A stretch of DNA of 44,930 nt from Methylobacterium trifolii (GCF_022179685.1 NZ_BPRB01000028.1:1-44930), one strand, 5' to 3'; positions 1 to 8,148 are shown, counted from the stretch's first letter. Translations and numbers: made by a program. Notes: a model not told the origin generated them from the letters alone.

Positions 1-92
1 GGGCCGCCGTCGTTGACGAAGAAGTCCTGCGAGAAGGGATCGATGGAGAAGTTCGCGATCGTCTGGTTCGACGAGAGAAAATACGTTGCCAT
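1..92 (-). CDS. RTX-type calcium-binding protein, N-terminal fragment cut by window edge
   Basis: Only the first 30 codons are inside the window. They encode the same residues as the start of the complete RTX protein at 986-2239, and the DNA matches that copy at a constant offset of 2147 bases. The start is an ATG at 92-90 preceded by GGAGG, 12 bases upstream on the minus strand. The full gene lies mostly left of the window, so its repeat content cannot be judged. By similarity to its neighbour it is probably a secreted beta-roll protein exported by a type I system. The two copies form a tandem paralogous pair. Confidence 0.75.
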   Translation of the reverse strand, partial: MATYFLSSNQTIANFSIDPFSQDFFVNDGG

Positions 93-129
93 GGCTTAAC
101 GATGCCTCCGAGCATCCGGGTGAAAACGA
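1..129. repeat. Direct repeat, left copy (start and 5' leader of RTX gene 1)
   Basis: Bases 1-129 match 2148-2276 without a difference that I could find. The repeat covers the first 30 codons of each RTX gene plus the adjoining leader. Similarity then breaks down and returns over about 24 bases (154-177 versus 2299-2322). This is the mark of a tandem gene duplication whose left copy continues beyond the window. Confidence 0.9.
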
Positions 130-177
130 AGCCCGCCTATCGTCTCCTCCCCAACGCCCGCCTTCCAGCTCGGAGGC
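104..177 (-). promoter_or_regulatory. 5' leader inverted repeat that would cover the ribosome-binding site of RTX gene 1
   Basis: A perfect 10-base inverted repeat has arms at 104-113 and 168-177, separated by 54 bases. On the minus strand the downstream arm (113-104) contains the GGAGG Shine-Dalgarno sequence (109-105) of the RTX gene starting at 92. If the leader is transcribed, pairing of the arms would hide the ribosome-binding site. The same arrangement is kept at the second copy (2251-2322), while the middle of the loop differs. A DNA operator is the alternative reading. The function is inferred; the repeat itself is directly visible. Confidence 0.55.
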
Positions 178-985
178 AGTCTGGCATACAGTAGGGAGCA
201 GTTCGAATCGGCGTGCCCCGAGGGCGCTTCCGTATAGCAGAGGGGGCAAAAGCAGCAACTGCCGAGGTGAGGCGAAACCCTTACAGTGAACACACCAAAT
301 CAAGCTCTGTGGCCGGCGAGGCACAGTCGCTATGACACCGCAGTCGAAATCCGCAATATGAAGTCTTCTCGTAATGTTTCCGCTACCGCCGGTCTTATTG
401 GGAAGAAACGTCGGAGATTCCTGTAATCCTTTCGTAAAATCGCCAAATTTTGAAAACTAAACAACGAAAATTTTGATGATTTAAGAATACTCGTAAGACA
501 CTTTTAGGCCATTTTCGGGTTCTCGCAGCGGCTCGGTTTGCTGAAGCTGCTAACGGTCAAGCATCGACGTTAAGACAAGTGCTTGCGGAAGCGGTACCGC
601 TGATCGGATCGTCGGCACAGCGCTGACCGTATACGCGATATCGAAGACGGATCGGGTCTCGAAAACCTCCAGCCCCGCAGCCTGCTCGTGCCCGCACCTT
701 TCGGTCCCGTAGAATCGATGGATCGGAAGACGCCTGTCGATCCAGGCACGACCTCGTGCCGTGGGCAGGACCTCTGGTTCAGGGCCTTCCGGGACGCTGG
801 CCCGGTATGCCGTCCGCGGCGCCGGACGGTCGATTCATCCACAAGACTCCTCGGTAGCACCGAACGCGCATCGCGGAGGATCTGTCCCCCGCGATGCGTC
901 TCGTCTTCGTGGAAGGGGCGGCCTCGTGAGGTCGCCCCTCTCGGATTGCCGATCCCGAGCGGTGTGAACCGCTCGGATGCGGGCT
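178..985. other. Intergenic region with an AT-rich patch; no convincing gene
   Basis: About 800 bases lie between the leader of RTX gene 1 and the stop of RTX gene 2, and I see no gene in them. The short open frames here lack family resemblance and good ribosome-binding sites. Bases 340-510 are clearly AT-richer than the rest of the window and hold two copies of AAATTTTGA (445-453 and 468-476, 23 bases apart) and three copies of TCGTAA. This is a plausible promoter/regulatory region for the minus-strand RTX gene 1. Bases 914-975 hold the hairpins listed separately. Confidence 0.5.
914..975 (-). terminator. Tandem hairpins downstream of RTX gene 2
   Basis: Two stem-loops follow the stop codon of the RTX gene ending at 986. 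The first (956-963 with 968-975) is a perfect 8-base stem with a 4-base loop. The second pairs 914-925 with 928-939, with one mismatch. Neither is followed by a clear T-tract on the minus strand, so this is a terminator or RNA-stabilising structure by position rather than by full criteria. Confidence 0.5.
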
Positions 986-2239
986 TTAGGCGACGGTGAT
1001 GTCGGTGGCAGCCAGGCCGCCGGTGCCCTGGACGACGATGACGCCGGTGGCGGCGGCATTCGTGGTGTCGGCGTCGTAGATCAGGTAGCCGTTGCTCGCA
1101 CCCTGGATGAAGGTGAAGGCGGTGCGGGGCAGCGTGCTGGCAGCGTAGGCGGTCACGGCATCCTCAACGGAGGCCACCGTGCCCACGGAGAAGCTGGTGG
1201 TGCGGCCCGTGCCGTTGCCGACGGCGAGGCCGGTGCCGGCGAAGCGCACCGAATCCGTGCCGGAGACGAAGTCGGTGATGACGTCGGCCGTGGCCGTGGT
1301 CACGCCCGTATCGGCGGGGACGGTCTCGGAGAAGACGTCGGCACCCGCGCCGCCGGTCAGCGTGTCGGCGCCGACGCCGCCCGTGAGGGTGTCGTTGCCG
1401 ATATCGCCGAACAGACGGTCGTTGCCGTTGCCGCCGGAGACCAGGTCCTGGCCCTGGCCGCCGTAGATCGTGTCGTTGCCGCCGCCGCCGTTGAGCACGT
1501 CGTCGCCGAGGTTGCCGAGGATCAGGTCGGCACCGCCGTCGCCGCCCACGGTGTCCTGGCCCTGGCCGCCGAAGATCGTGTCGGCGCTGTCGCCGCCGAG
1601 GATGTTGTCGTTGCCGAGGTCACCGAACAGGACGTTGTTGCCGGCGGAATCGTCGAAGTTGATGACGTCGTTGCCCTGGCCGCCGAACACGGTGTTGTTG
1701 CCGGTCGTCGTGGTGCCGGTGCCGACGATGGTGTCGTCGCCGAGGTTGCCGAAGAGCTGGGCGGCGCCGGTGAAGCCGGTGAAGGTGAGGGTGTCGTTGC
1801 CCTGTCCACCGAATACGGTCGGCGACCCAGCGAACGCGCCGCTGGTGATCTGGTCGTTGCCGGCGTTGCCGAACACGAGATCGTTGCCGGTGATCTGGCT
1901 CACGACGTCGTCGCCGCCGAGGCCGAGGTAGTAGTCGCCGCCGGCAGTGTTGACGTAGCCGTTCGTGGAGGTGGCGTCGCCCGGGATGCCGGTCGTGTTG
2001 TCGCCGACCGTGATGGTCGAGCCGTCAGTCGACGTGAACTGGGCGCTGCTGATCTGGCCGACGGCGAAGTTCGTCAGGGTGACGGTGTTGGTGCCGTTGG
2101 TGATGACCGTGTTCGAGCCGCTCTGGAAGATGTTCAGCTTCGAGGCAGGGCCGCCGTCGTTGACGAAGAAGTCCTGCGAGAAGGGATCGATGGAGAAGTT
2201 CGCGATCGTCTGGTTCGACGAGAGAAAATACGTTGCCAT
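986..2239 (-). CDS. RTX (hemolysin-type) calcium-binding repeat protein
   Basis: A 417-residue protein with about 15 glycine- and aspartate-rich nonapeptides of the GGxGxDxxx type between roughly residues 100 and 320. In this family these repeats fold into a calcium-bound parallel beta-roll. The C-terminal part, after a serralysin-like segment reading ADVITDFVSGTDSVRF, has no repeats and is where type I secretion signals of this family lie. There is no N-terminal signal peptide, as expected for type I export. No catalytic domain is recognisable, so it may be structural or adhesive. The start ATG at 2239-2237 is shared exactly with the paralogue at the left edge. GGAGG lies 12 bases upstream, inside an inverted repeat. 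No transporter genes are in the window. Confidence 0.88.
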   Translation of the reverse strand: MATYFLSSNQTIANFSIDPFSQDFFVNDGGPASKLNIFQSGSNTVITNGTNTVTLTNFAVGQISSAQFTSTDGSTITVGDNTTGIPGDATSTNGYVNTAGGDYYLGLGGDDVVSQITGNDLVFGNAGNDQITSGAFAGSPTVFGGQGNDTLTFTGFTGAAQLFGNLGDDTIVGTGTTTTGNNTVFGGQGNDVINFDDSAGNNVLFGDLGNDNILGGDSADTIFGGQGQDTVGGDGGADLILGNLGDDVLNGGGGNDTIYGGQGQDLVSGGNGNDRLFGDIGNDTLTGGVGADTLTGGAGADVFSETVPADTGVTTATADVITDFVSGTDSVRFAGTGLAVGNGTGRTTSFSVGTVASVEDAVTAYAASTLPRTAFTFIQGASNGYLIYDADTTNAAATGVIVVQGTGGLAATDITVA

Positions 2240-2276
2240 GGCTTAACGATGCCTCCGAGCATCCGGGTGAAAACGA
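2148..2276. repeat. Direct repeat, right copy (start and 5' leader of RTX gene 2)
   Basis: This is the partner of bases 1-129. It covers the first 30 codons of the complete RTX gene and its immediate leader. Similarity resumes at 2299-2322 after a diverged 22-base stretch, which corresponds to 24 bases in the left copy. Confidence 0.9.
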
Positions 2277-2322
2277 GCCGCCTCACGATCCTTACTCGAC
2301 GCCCGCCTTCCAGCTCGGAGGC
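2251..2322 (-). promoter_or_regulatory. 5' leader inverted repeat that would cover the ribosome-binding site of RTX gene 2
   Basis: The same 10-base arms as at the left copy lie at 2251-2260 and 2313-2322, with a 52-base loop. The arm nearer the gene carries GGAGG (2256-2252 on the minus strand), 12 bases before the ATG. The arms and about 15 bases beside each arm are identical to the left copy, whereas the loop centre differs in sequence and by two bases in length. A role in translation control or as an operator is inferred. Confidence 0.55.
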
Positions 2323-2914
2323 GGCCCGGCCTGTTCGGGTTCGGATCGAGTCGACACGGCTCTCAAGGCAGGGCCTGTCTATCAAAGGTCGGGCGGGGTG
2401 CAATAGCGTCGGCTGGCGGCATGTTCGAAAACATTACGTAAGGATCGCCGTGTGTCGCGCCGGTCACATAAGAGCAGGCGGTGATCAGGGGCGGTACAAT
2501 CAGGCGTTGATTCTTGGATTATGCGGGTAGATTACGAAAAATGGGCCGGGATAAATCGGCAATCTACGTTGCCCGATGTCATGTAGTCGCTGAAGAGCCC
2601 TGCCGCGTCCCGATGACGGCCGGGGCCGGACGGACCGTGGAGGGTCGCCCCGATTCCGCCGGCCGGCCTCCGCGGCGGCGCCGGCCGTGCCGGTCGATCC
2701 GTCGCGGGGCGAAATCCGTGCGTGCGGGGGTGCCGGCCTTCGACCCGTGCCCATCCGTTCGGTTTGACAGGGGGACGAGCCCGCTCCTAAAGGCGGCCCT
2801 TGCTACGGGTCGGGATACAATCCGGCCGGATTCGGACCTGCGTCTTCGGGGTTCGCCCGGCGTCCTCCTGCCGGACCCTGCTCTCGAGACGACGGGCGAT
2901 CCGAGAGGAGCGGA
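2323..2914. other. Divergent intergenic region, RTX gene 2 / sulfotransferase
   Basis: About 590 bases separate the minus-strand RTX leader from the plus-strand sulfotransferase. Bases 2420-2590 are moderately AT-rich and probably hold the promoters. Bases 2590-2900 are GC-rich with no recognisable gene. I could not assign a specific -35/-10 pair. Confidence 0.4.
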
Positions 2915-4678
2915 ATGGCTGACGGGTCCAGAACGGCGATCATCGTGGCGGGGATGCACCGGAGCGGGACCTCCGCCCTGACCCGTGCGGTCAACTTGCT
3001 CGGCGTCGACCTCCCGGAGGGCCTCGTTCCCGGCTCGTCGGGCAACGAGCTCGGCCATTGGGAGCCGGAGGCGGTCGTGGCGATCCACGACGCCATGCTC
3101 CAGGCCGCCGGATCGGACGTGAACGACGTGGTCGGGTTCGACCCGACCTGGATCGGCTCGGAGGCCGCCCGCGAGAGCCGGCAGCGCATCCTGGACTACC
3201 TGGAGACGACCTTCGCCCGCGCCTCGGTCGTCGCCATCAAGGACCCGCGCATCTGCCTGGTGCTGCCGGCCTGGACGGAGGCCCTGGACCGGCTCGGCAT
3301 CGCGCAGGCCTACATCCTGCCGTTCCGCCGGCCGGCCGAAGTCGCGGCCTCCCTCGAGCGGCGGCAGACGCGGATCTTCCCCGACAGCGTCTGGCCGCGG
3401 GAGCGCGGCGGCCTGCTCTGGCTGCGCCACGTGGTCGAGGCCGAGCGGTCCACCCGCGGGCGGCGGCGCGCGTTCGTCGCCTTCGACCGCCTGCTGGCCG
3501 ACTGGCGCACGGAGTTGACGCGCGTGGCCGGGCAACTCGGACTGCGCTGGCCGGCCGGCCTGGAGGCCAATGCGGCCGAGATCGACGCCTTCCTCGACCG
3601 GCAGCACGCGCACGAGACGGCCTCCGGATCGGACGACACGCTCCCCGATTTGGACGGCTACCTCGACGACCTCCGGCGTCTGGAAGCCGAGCCGGACTGG
3701 ACCGGGCATCGCTTCGGCGACGAGGCCTCGGCCGCGCCGGTCCGGCGGCGCTACCTCAACGCCTACGTCATGGCGATGGAGCGCAAGAACCTCCAGCTGT
3801 CCGAACGGAGCCGTGAGGCGCCGGCCGAAGCGCTCGGGGCTCCGGTCTCCGGCGACACCTTCGACTATGCGGGCTTGTCGCGAGCCCACGATGTGGCGGA
3901 GACGATGGAGGCGGACGCCGCCGCCGGGCCGCTGGATGCGGACCGCCTGAACCGGGCGTTGGCCCAGGCGCTGCGGGACGGCTCGGCGCATGTCAGGGAC
4001 AAGCTCGCCCGCGCCGCCGCCGCCGTGCAGGCGGCCGAGACGCGCGAGCGCGAGGCCGTCGCCCGCGCCGGCGAGACGGCCCGCCTCCGGGACATCGCCG
4101 AGGGAGCCGCCCGCGAACGGGCGGAGGACCTGGAGAAGGCCCTGGCCGACGCGCGCGCGCGGGAGCAGGCGGCGATCCGCGCCGGGGCTCAGGCCCGGCG
4201 GGAGGCGGAGGCGGACCTCGCCGCCCTCCGGGAACGCCACGCCGCCGAAGCGGAACGCCGGGTCGCCCTGGAACGGCACCTGAGGGCGCTGCGCCTCCGC
4301 CGCCCGGCGCCCGCCACGCCGAACCCCGCCGGCCTCGCGGGTCGCGTGCGTGCGCTGCTCGGCGGACGGAGCCTCCCGAAGGCCGTCGCGGAGCGGGCCG
4401 AACGGGTGCGGCGCTCGGGCCTCTTCGATGCGGACTGGTACCTCGACACCTACCCCGACATCGAACTCGCCGGGACCGATCCCCTGCGGCACTTCGTGGA
4501 GTTCGGAAGCGCGGAAGGGCGCAGCCCCGGCCCGCGTTTCAGCGCGCTCCGCTACCTCGCCGCCTATGCCGATTGCCGCCAGGCCCGCTACGAGCCCCTG
4601 TTCCATTACATCGATCACGGGCTCCGCGAGGGCCGCCCGATCTTTCCCGTCGAGGCCCGGGCTGGGAGCGCGGCGTGA
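2915..4678 (+). CDS. Sulfotransferase-family protein with coiled coil and C-terminal glycosyltransferase-associated repeat
   Basis: A 587-residue protein in three parts. Residues about 8-260 resemble the sulfotransferase family: the GMHRSGTSAL loop fits the 5'-phosphosulfate-binding motif of PAPS-dependent enzymes. Residues about 330-470 are rich in Ala, Arg and Glu and look like a long coiled coil. Residues about 505-580 carry the FDADWYLDTYPD...DPLRHFVEFG...EGR pattern, repeated in weaker form, that is often found attached to bacterial cell-surface glycosyltransferases. GAGAGGAG just upstream supports the ATG at 2915. The gene overlaps the next by 4 bases (GTGA), implying coupled translation. 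It probably sulfates a glycan or glycoprotein. The substrate is unknown. Confidence 0.8.
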   Translation: MADGSRTAIIVAGMHRSGTSALTRAVNLLGVDLPEGLVPGSSGNELGHWEPEAVVAIHDAMLQAAGSDVNDVVGFDPTWIGSEAARESRQRILDYLETTFARASVVAIKDPRICLVLPAWTEALDRLGIAQAYILPFRRPAEVAASLERRQTRIFPDSVWPRERGGLLWLRHVVEAERSTRGRRRAFVAFDRLLADWRTELTRVAGQLGLRWPAGLEANAAEIDAFLDRQHAHETASGSDDTLPDLDGYLDDLRRLEAEPDWTGHRFGDEASAAPVRRRYLNAYVMAMERKNLQLSERSREAPAEALGAPVSGDTFDYAGLSRAHDVAETMEADAAAGPLDADRLNRALAQALRDGSAHVRDKLARAAAAVQAAETREREAVARAGETARLRDIAEGAARERAEDLEKALADARAREQAAIRAGAQARREAEADLAALRERHAAEAERRVALERHLRALRLRRPAPATPNPAGLAGRVRALLGGRSLPKAVAERAERVRRSGLFDADWYLDTYPDIELAGTDPLRHFVEFGSAEGRSPGPRFSALRYLAAYADCRQARYEPLFHYIDHGLREGRPIFPVEARAGSAA

Positions 4679-5445
4679 GCGCGGGCGCCGCGATCGAGCC
4701 CGGCCACGAGGTCGTCCTGGCTCATGGAGACGACGGCGAAGCCGTCCCGGCCGGCTGCGTCACGGTCGCGGTCAGCCTGTTCAACTACGAGCGCTTCATC
4801 GTCGACGCCCTCGACTCGGTCCACGGACAGACCCACTCCGACCTCGACCTCGTGGTGGTGGACGACCGCTCGACCGATCGCGGCCTGGAGGCCGTCTCCG
4901 CCTGGATGGCGTCGCACCACGCCCGGTTCCGGCGGGCCCGGCTGCTCCGGCACCGCAGGAACGGCGGGCTGTCGGCGGCCCGGAACACGGCGTTTGCGGA
5001 CGCGCGGACCGAGGCCGTCTTCGTCCTGGATGCCGACAACCAGCTCTACCCGTCCGCGATCGAGAAACTCGCGGCAATTCTCGACCGGACGGGGGCGGCG
5101 GTCGCCTATTCGCAGATCGAGGTCTTCGGCAACGAGCGCGGTCTCGGCCAGGGGGCGGAATGGGACCGCGACCTGTTCCGGATCGGCAACTACGTGGACG
5201 CCATGGCGCTGATCGCCAAGCGCGCCTGGGCAATGGTGGGCGGATACGGCCCCCTCGACCTCGGCTGGGAGGATTACGACCTCTGGCTGAGCTTCATCGA
5301 GCACGGGCTCCACGGCGTCTACGTGCCGGAGGTCCTGTGCCGCTACCGGGTGCACGGGCAATCGATGCTGCGGACCGTGACCGACATCCGCCAGGAGCGC
5401 GTGCGCGCGCAGATCGCCTACCGCCACCCGTGGGTCGATCTCTGA
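4675..5445 (+). CDS. Glycosyltransferase family 2
   Basis: A 256-residue GT-A fold enzyme. The N-terminal VAVSLFNYERF segment, the VVVDDRSTD nucleotide-sugar loop, the VLDADNQ metal-binding (DxD-like) motif near residue 120 and the GWEDYDLWL acceptor/catalytic segment near residue 200 are typical of family 2. I chose the GTG at 4675, which overlaps the preceding TGA and has GGGAG upstream. A longer frame from 4573 runs inside the previous gene and has no family match. It is expected to act with the upstream sulfotransferase on the same glycan. The donor sugar cannot be told from sequence. Its stop codon lies inside a hairpin shared with the convergent gene. Confidence 0.88.
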   Translation: MSAGAAIEPGHEVVLAHGDDGEAVPAGCVTVAVSLFNYERFIVDALDSVHGQTHSDLDLVVVDDRSTDRGLEAVSAWMASHHARFRRARLLRHRRNGGLSAARNTAFADARTEAVFVLDADNQLYPSAIEKLAAILDRTGAAVAYSQIEVFGNERGLGQGAEWDRDLFRIGNYVDAMALIAKRAWAMVGGYGPLDLGWEDYDLWLSFIEHGLHGVYVPEVLCRYRVHGQSMLRTVTDIRQERVRAQIAYRHPWVDL

Positions 5446-5458
5446 GGAGAAGCCTCAG
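5442..5458. terminator. Shared convergent hairpin containing both stop codons
   Basis: CTGAGG (5442-5447) and CCTCAG (5453-5458) form a 6-base stem with a 5-base loop. The TGA of the plus-strand GT2 gene (5443-5445) and that of the minus-strand GT4 gene (5455-5457) lie in opposite arms. It probably serves as a short bidirectional terminator or end-protecting structure. The stem is short and there is no T-tract. Confidence 0.45.
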
Positions 5459-7140
5459 GCGTCGCCGGACCAAGCCAGGATGCCGAGCTTGCACATCCAG
5501 ACGAGGGCCAGGGCGACCGCCTCCCGGCGCGAGGCCGGGAAGGCCGACTGGATCTCCGCGGCGCTCGCCCCGCCGCCGCCGATGCGGTTCAGCACGGCAG
5601 CGCATTCGGTGAGGTTCGCCCGCCATGGGCCCGCGAACGAATCGAGGCGGACGGGCTCCGTGCGGCGCAACTCGGCCAGAGCCTGGTCCACGCTCGCGCC
5701 CGGCCGCAGGGAGAGCCGCGTGCCCGGACCGAGCACGGCGGTGGCAAAGCCCGCAAACTGCGCGAACGGATCCCCCTTGATCGGATCGATCCGGGGCGTC
5801 TCCGCGGTGCCGAACGGGCGCCCGGCCTTGCGCTCGGATTCGAGGCCCTCCGACAGGTCGCGCATCTGGCGGGCGACGACCGGCCAGTCGAAGGTGGTGC
5901 GGACCCGCTCCCGCCCCGCCGCCCCCATCCGCCGCCGCAGCTCCGGGTCGGCGGCGAGCCGCGCGATGGCGGCGGCCGCCTGCCCCACGTCGACCGCCGT
6001 GTGCTGGGCGATCGTGCCGACGTAGTTCTGGTAGGCGTCCTGGTGGAAGACGTGGCGCGTGGCCATCATCCGGCCCGCGCGGCCGGGCGGGCCCCCGAGG
6101 GTACGGGCCAAAAAGCCCTCCTGCCCGTCGCGGACCGTGTAGCGGTAGCCGTCCCAGTCGCTGGCCACGATGGGCAGGCCCGCGGCCATCGCCTCCAGGG
6201 GCGTGAGCCCGAAGGTCTCCTGGATGTTGTCGACGAGCGACAGGAACACGTCCGAGGCGGCCCAGAGGGACGAGATCAGCTCGCGGTCGTTGCCGTCGAG
6301 GATGTGCAGCGGCATCTCCGGCGCGTAGGCGCGGGCGGCCTCCTCGTAGATCTGCCGGCCGAGGTCGCCGTTGGGAAACCAGCCGGCCATGGCGAAGGCA
6401 ATGCGTTTGCCCGAGAGGGCGGCGGCCTCGGCCACCGCCCGGAACATCGGCTGCGGGAAGGCCTTCTCGAAGAACGAGAGGCGGCCGAGCCAGAGCACGA
6501 GCACGTCGTCCGGCCCGATGCCGAGGCGCTCCCGCGTCTCCGCGCGCCGGTCCGGCCGGTCGGCCTGCGCGGCCAGCGCGGCGCCGTCGACGCCGAGCGG
6601 CACCAGGGGCAGGGCCGGGCGCGGGCGGCCCCGGCCGCCGAATCGGTCGGCGAGGTAGGCCCCGTATTCCTTGAACATCACCTCCATCCCCTCCTTGACG
6701 GCGGGCGAGGTGCAGATCAGCGCGTCCCAGGGCTGGATCGGCGCCATGCAGGCGGAGGCGATGTACTCGCGGATCGCGGGCGCGCCGATGGTGTGGATCA
6801 GGCCGAGCAGGCTGTAGGCGCGGTCCCCCGCCTGCCGGCGCAGCCAGGCCTGGTCGGCGAGGTCCGCCTTGCCGCGCAGGATGCTGCCGGCCCGGATGCC
6901 GGCCTGCGGATCGTAGAGGCTCGCGGCGGTGATGCGCGTGCGGGACGGGCGCCCGCGCAGGAGCGCCTGGGTCAGGGCGGGCACGGAGCCGGGGACCGGC
7001 GAGAGCACCGAGACCTCCTCGAAGCCTCCGTGCTCGGCCAGCGCCCGGAACAGGCCGAGATTGGCCGTGTCCTTGCCGAAGGGGTTGTGGACCGCCCCGA
7101 ATTCCGGCGTCGGGGCGTAGATGCCGAAGCGTCCGCTCAC
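5455..7140 (-). CDS. Glycosyltransferase family 4 with extra C-terminal domain
   Basis: A 561-residue protein. The GT-B C-domain shows VLWLGRLSFFEKAF, a WAASDVFLSL segment and the ETFGLTPLEAMAAGLP motif, whose two Glu residues bind the nucleotide-sugar donor in family 4. From about residue 430 there is an extra module of about 130 residues ending in a helix-turn-helix-like stretch (AAEIQSAFPASRREAVALAL), which is not part of a standard GT4. The start is a GTG (7140-7138) overlapping the TGA of the upstream sulfotransferase. The same frame stays open upstream, but that part lies inside the sulfotransferase gene. It likely builds the glycan that the coupled sulfotransferase modifies. Confidence 0.85.
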   Translation of the reverse strand: MSGRFGIYAPTPEFGAVHNPFGKDTANLGLFRALAEHGGFEEVSVLSPVPGSVPALTQALLRGRPSRTRITAASLYDPQAGIRAGSILRGKADLADQAWLRRQAGDRAYSLLGLIHTIGAPAIREYIASACMAPIQPWDALICTSPAVKEGMEVMFKEYGAYLADRFGGRGRPRPALPLVPLGVDGAALAAQADRPDRRAETRERLGIGPDDVLVLWLGRLSFFEKAFPQPMFRAVAEAAALSGKRIAFAMAGWFPNGDLGRQIYEEAARAYAPEMPLHILDGNDRELISSLWAASDVFLSLVDNIQETFGLTPLEAMAAGLPIVASDWDGYRYTVRDGQEGFLARTLGGPPGRAGRMMATRHVFHQDAYQNYVGTIAQHTAVDVGQAAAAIARLAADPELRRRMGAAGRERVRTTFDWPVVARQMRDLSEGLESERKAGRPFGTAETPRIDPIKGDPFAQFAGFATAVLGPGTRLSLRPGASVDQALAELRRTEPVRLDSFAGPWRANLTECAAVLNRIGGGGASAAEIQSAFPASRREAVALALVWMCKLGILAWSGDA

Positions 7141-7898
7141 CGGCGGGCTCCGGCGAGCGCGAGGCCCGTCATCTGCGCGAACCGGCGCTGGTCCTCGGCG
7201 TAGAGCTCGCCGAGATAGGCGCGGTCGTCGGCCGACATCGGCGGGAAGCGGCCGGGCTCCGGCCCGACATTGGCGCGCACCGCCCCCTGCGGCCCCTCGA
7301 AGCCCGGCACGCCGAGGAACCGGCACACTTGGTCGAGGACCGCGTCGGGCTCGGTGCCGAGTGCCTGGGAATCGAGCAGCAGGATGTCGGCCTGCGCGAA
7401 CAGCGCGTAGGCGCGCTCGATCTGGGCGGCGTAGAAGCCGCGCTCGACGTAGCTGTAGACACGGTGGTGCCCGGGTGCTGCCGGGTCGTCCACGCGGGCG
7501 CGGCCCTGCCGGATCGCCCAGGAGAACGGCCGGTCGTCGTAGCCGCGGGCCATCTCCATCTTCCAGTGCGAGTAGGCCCGCTCGACGGGATCGCGGAACA
7601 GGAAGATCAGGCGCATGCGCGGATCGTAGGCGCGCATGCGCGGCAGGCTCTCGGGCCAGTACAGGTAGATCGGCGTCGCCTCCCCGCGCAGGCGCCCGTC
7701 CGGCGGGTGGAAGGCGGCGTGGTAGGCGGCATAATCGGGGGCCGACCAGTCGACGTCGCCCTCGCGGTCGAAGAAGTGGACTTCCTTGCAGGCCGCCATC
7801 TGCAGGGCCGGATGGCCGCGCAGGTGCTCGAACAGGGCGGTGGTGCCGCCCTTCTGCACGCCGCCGATCACGAACTTCACGGACGGATCGTCTGCCAT
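7137..7898 (-). CDS. Sulfotransferase (PAPS-dependent family)
   Basis: A 253-residue enzyme. Residues 9-20 (VIGGVQKGGTTA) match the 5'-phosphosulfate-binding loop, and RDPVERAYSHW near residue 110 matches the 3'-phosphate-binding motif of PAPS sulfotransferases. Both key motifs are intact, so it is probably active. I placed the start at the ATG 7898-7896, preceded by GAGAGGG. The frame is open up to 8201, and an ATG at 8033 is a less likely alternative start. The stop overlaps the GTG of the GT4 gene by 4 bases (GTGA). Together they form a pair convergent with the sulfotransferase-GT2 pair at 2915-5445. Confidence 0.85.
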   Translation of the reverse strand: MADDPSVKFVIGGVQKGGTTALFEHLRGHPALQMAACKEVHFFDREGDVDWSAPDYAAYHAAFHPPDGRLRGEATPIYLYWPESLPRMRAYDPRMRLIFLFRDPVERAYSHWKMEMARGYDDRPFSWAIRQGRARVDDPAAPGHHRVYSYVERGFYAAQIERAYALFAQADILLLDSQALGTEPDAVLDQVCRFLGVPGFEGPQGAVRANVGPEPGRFPPMSADDRAYLGELYAEDQRRFAQMTGLALAGARR

Positions 7899-8148
7899 CG
7901 GCCCTCTCGCGCAAGCCCACCGCCCGGACGCGACGGTGCCGGTCGCGTCTCTAACCAGGTTCGCGTCGGCAAGCCAACGCCGCACCCGCTCGTAGCCTGC
8001 GGCGCGGATGGAATCCCGGATGCTCCCGCCCATCCTCCGCATCCTGAGTCGCTTGCGCTTCGGCAGGGGGATGGGTGGGCAGCCTATCGGGTCCCCGAAG
8101 GACCGCGGGGCTCGGCCGTGGAACCGGGGACCGTCTCCGCGCGGGGAA

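Noticed and set aside
570..860. Short open frames on both strands in the 178-985 gap
   Set aside because: No ribosome-binding site, no recognisable family, and composition unlike the neighbouring genes.
977..2530. Long plus-strand open frame antisense to the RTX gene
   Set aside because: Its repetitive Gly/Ala/Val sequence is the mirror of the RTX repeats; no start signal or family match.
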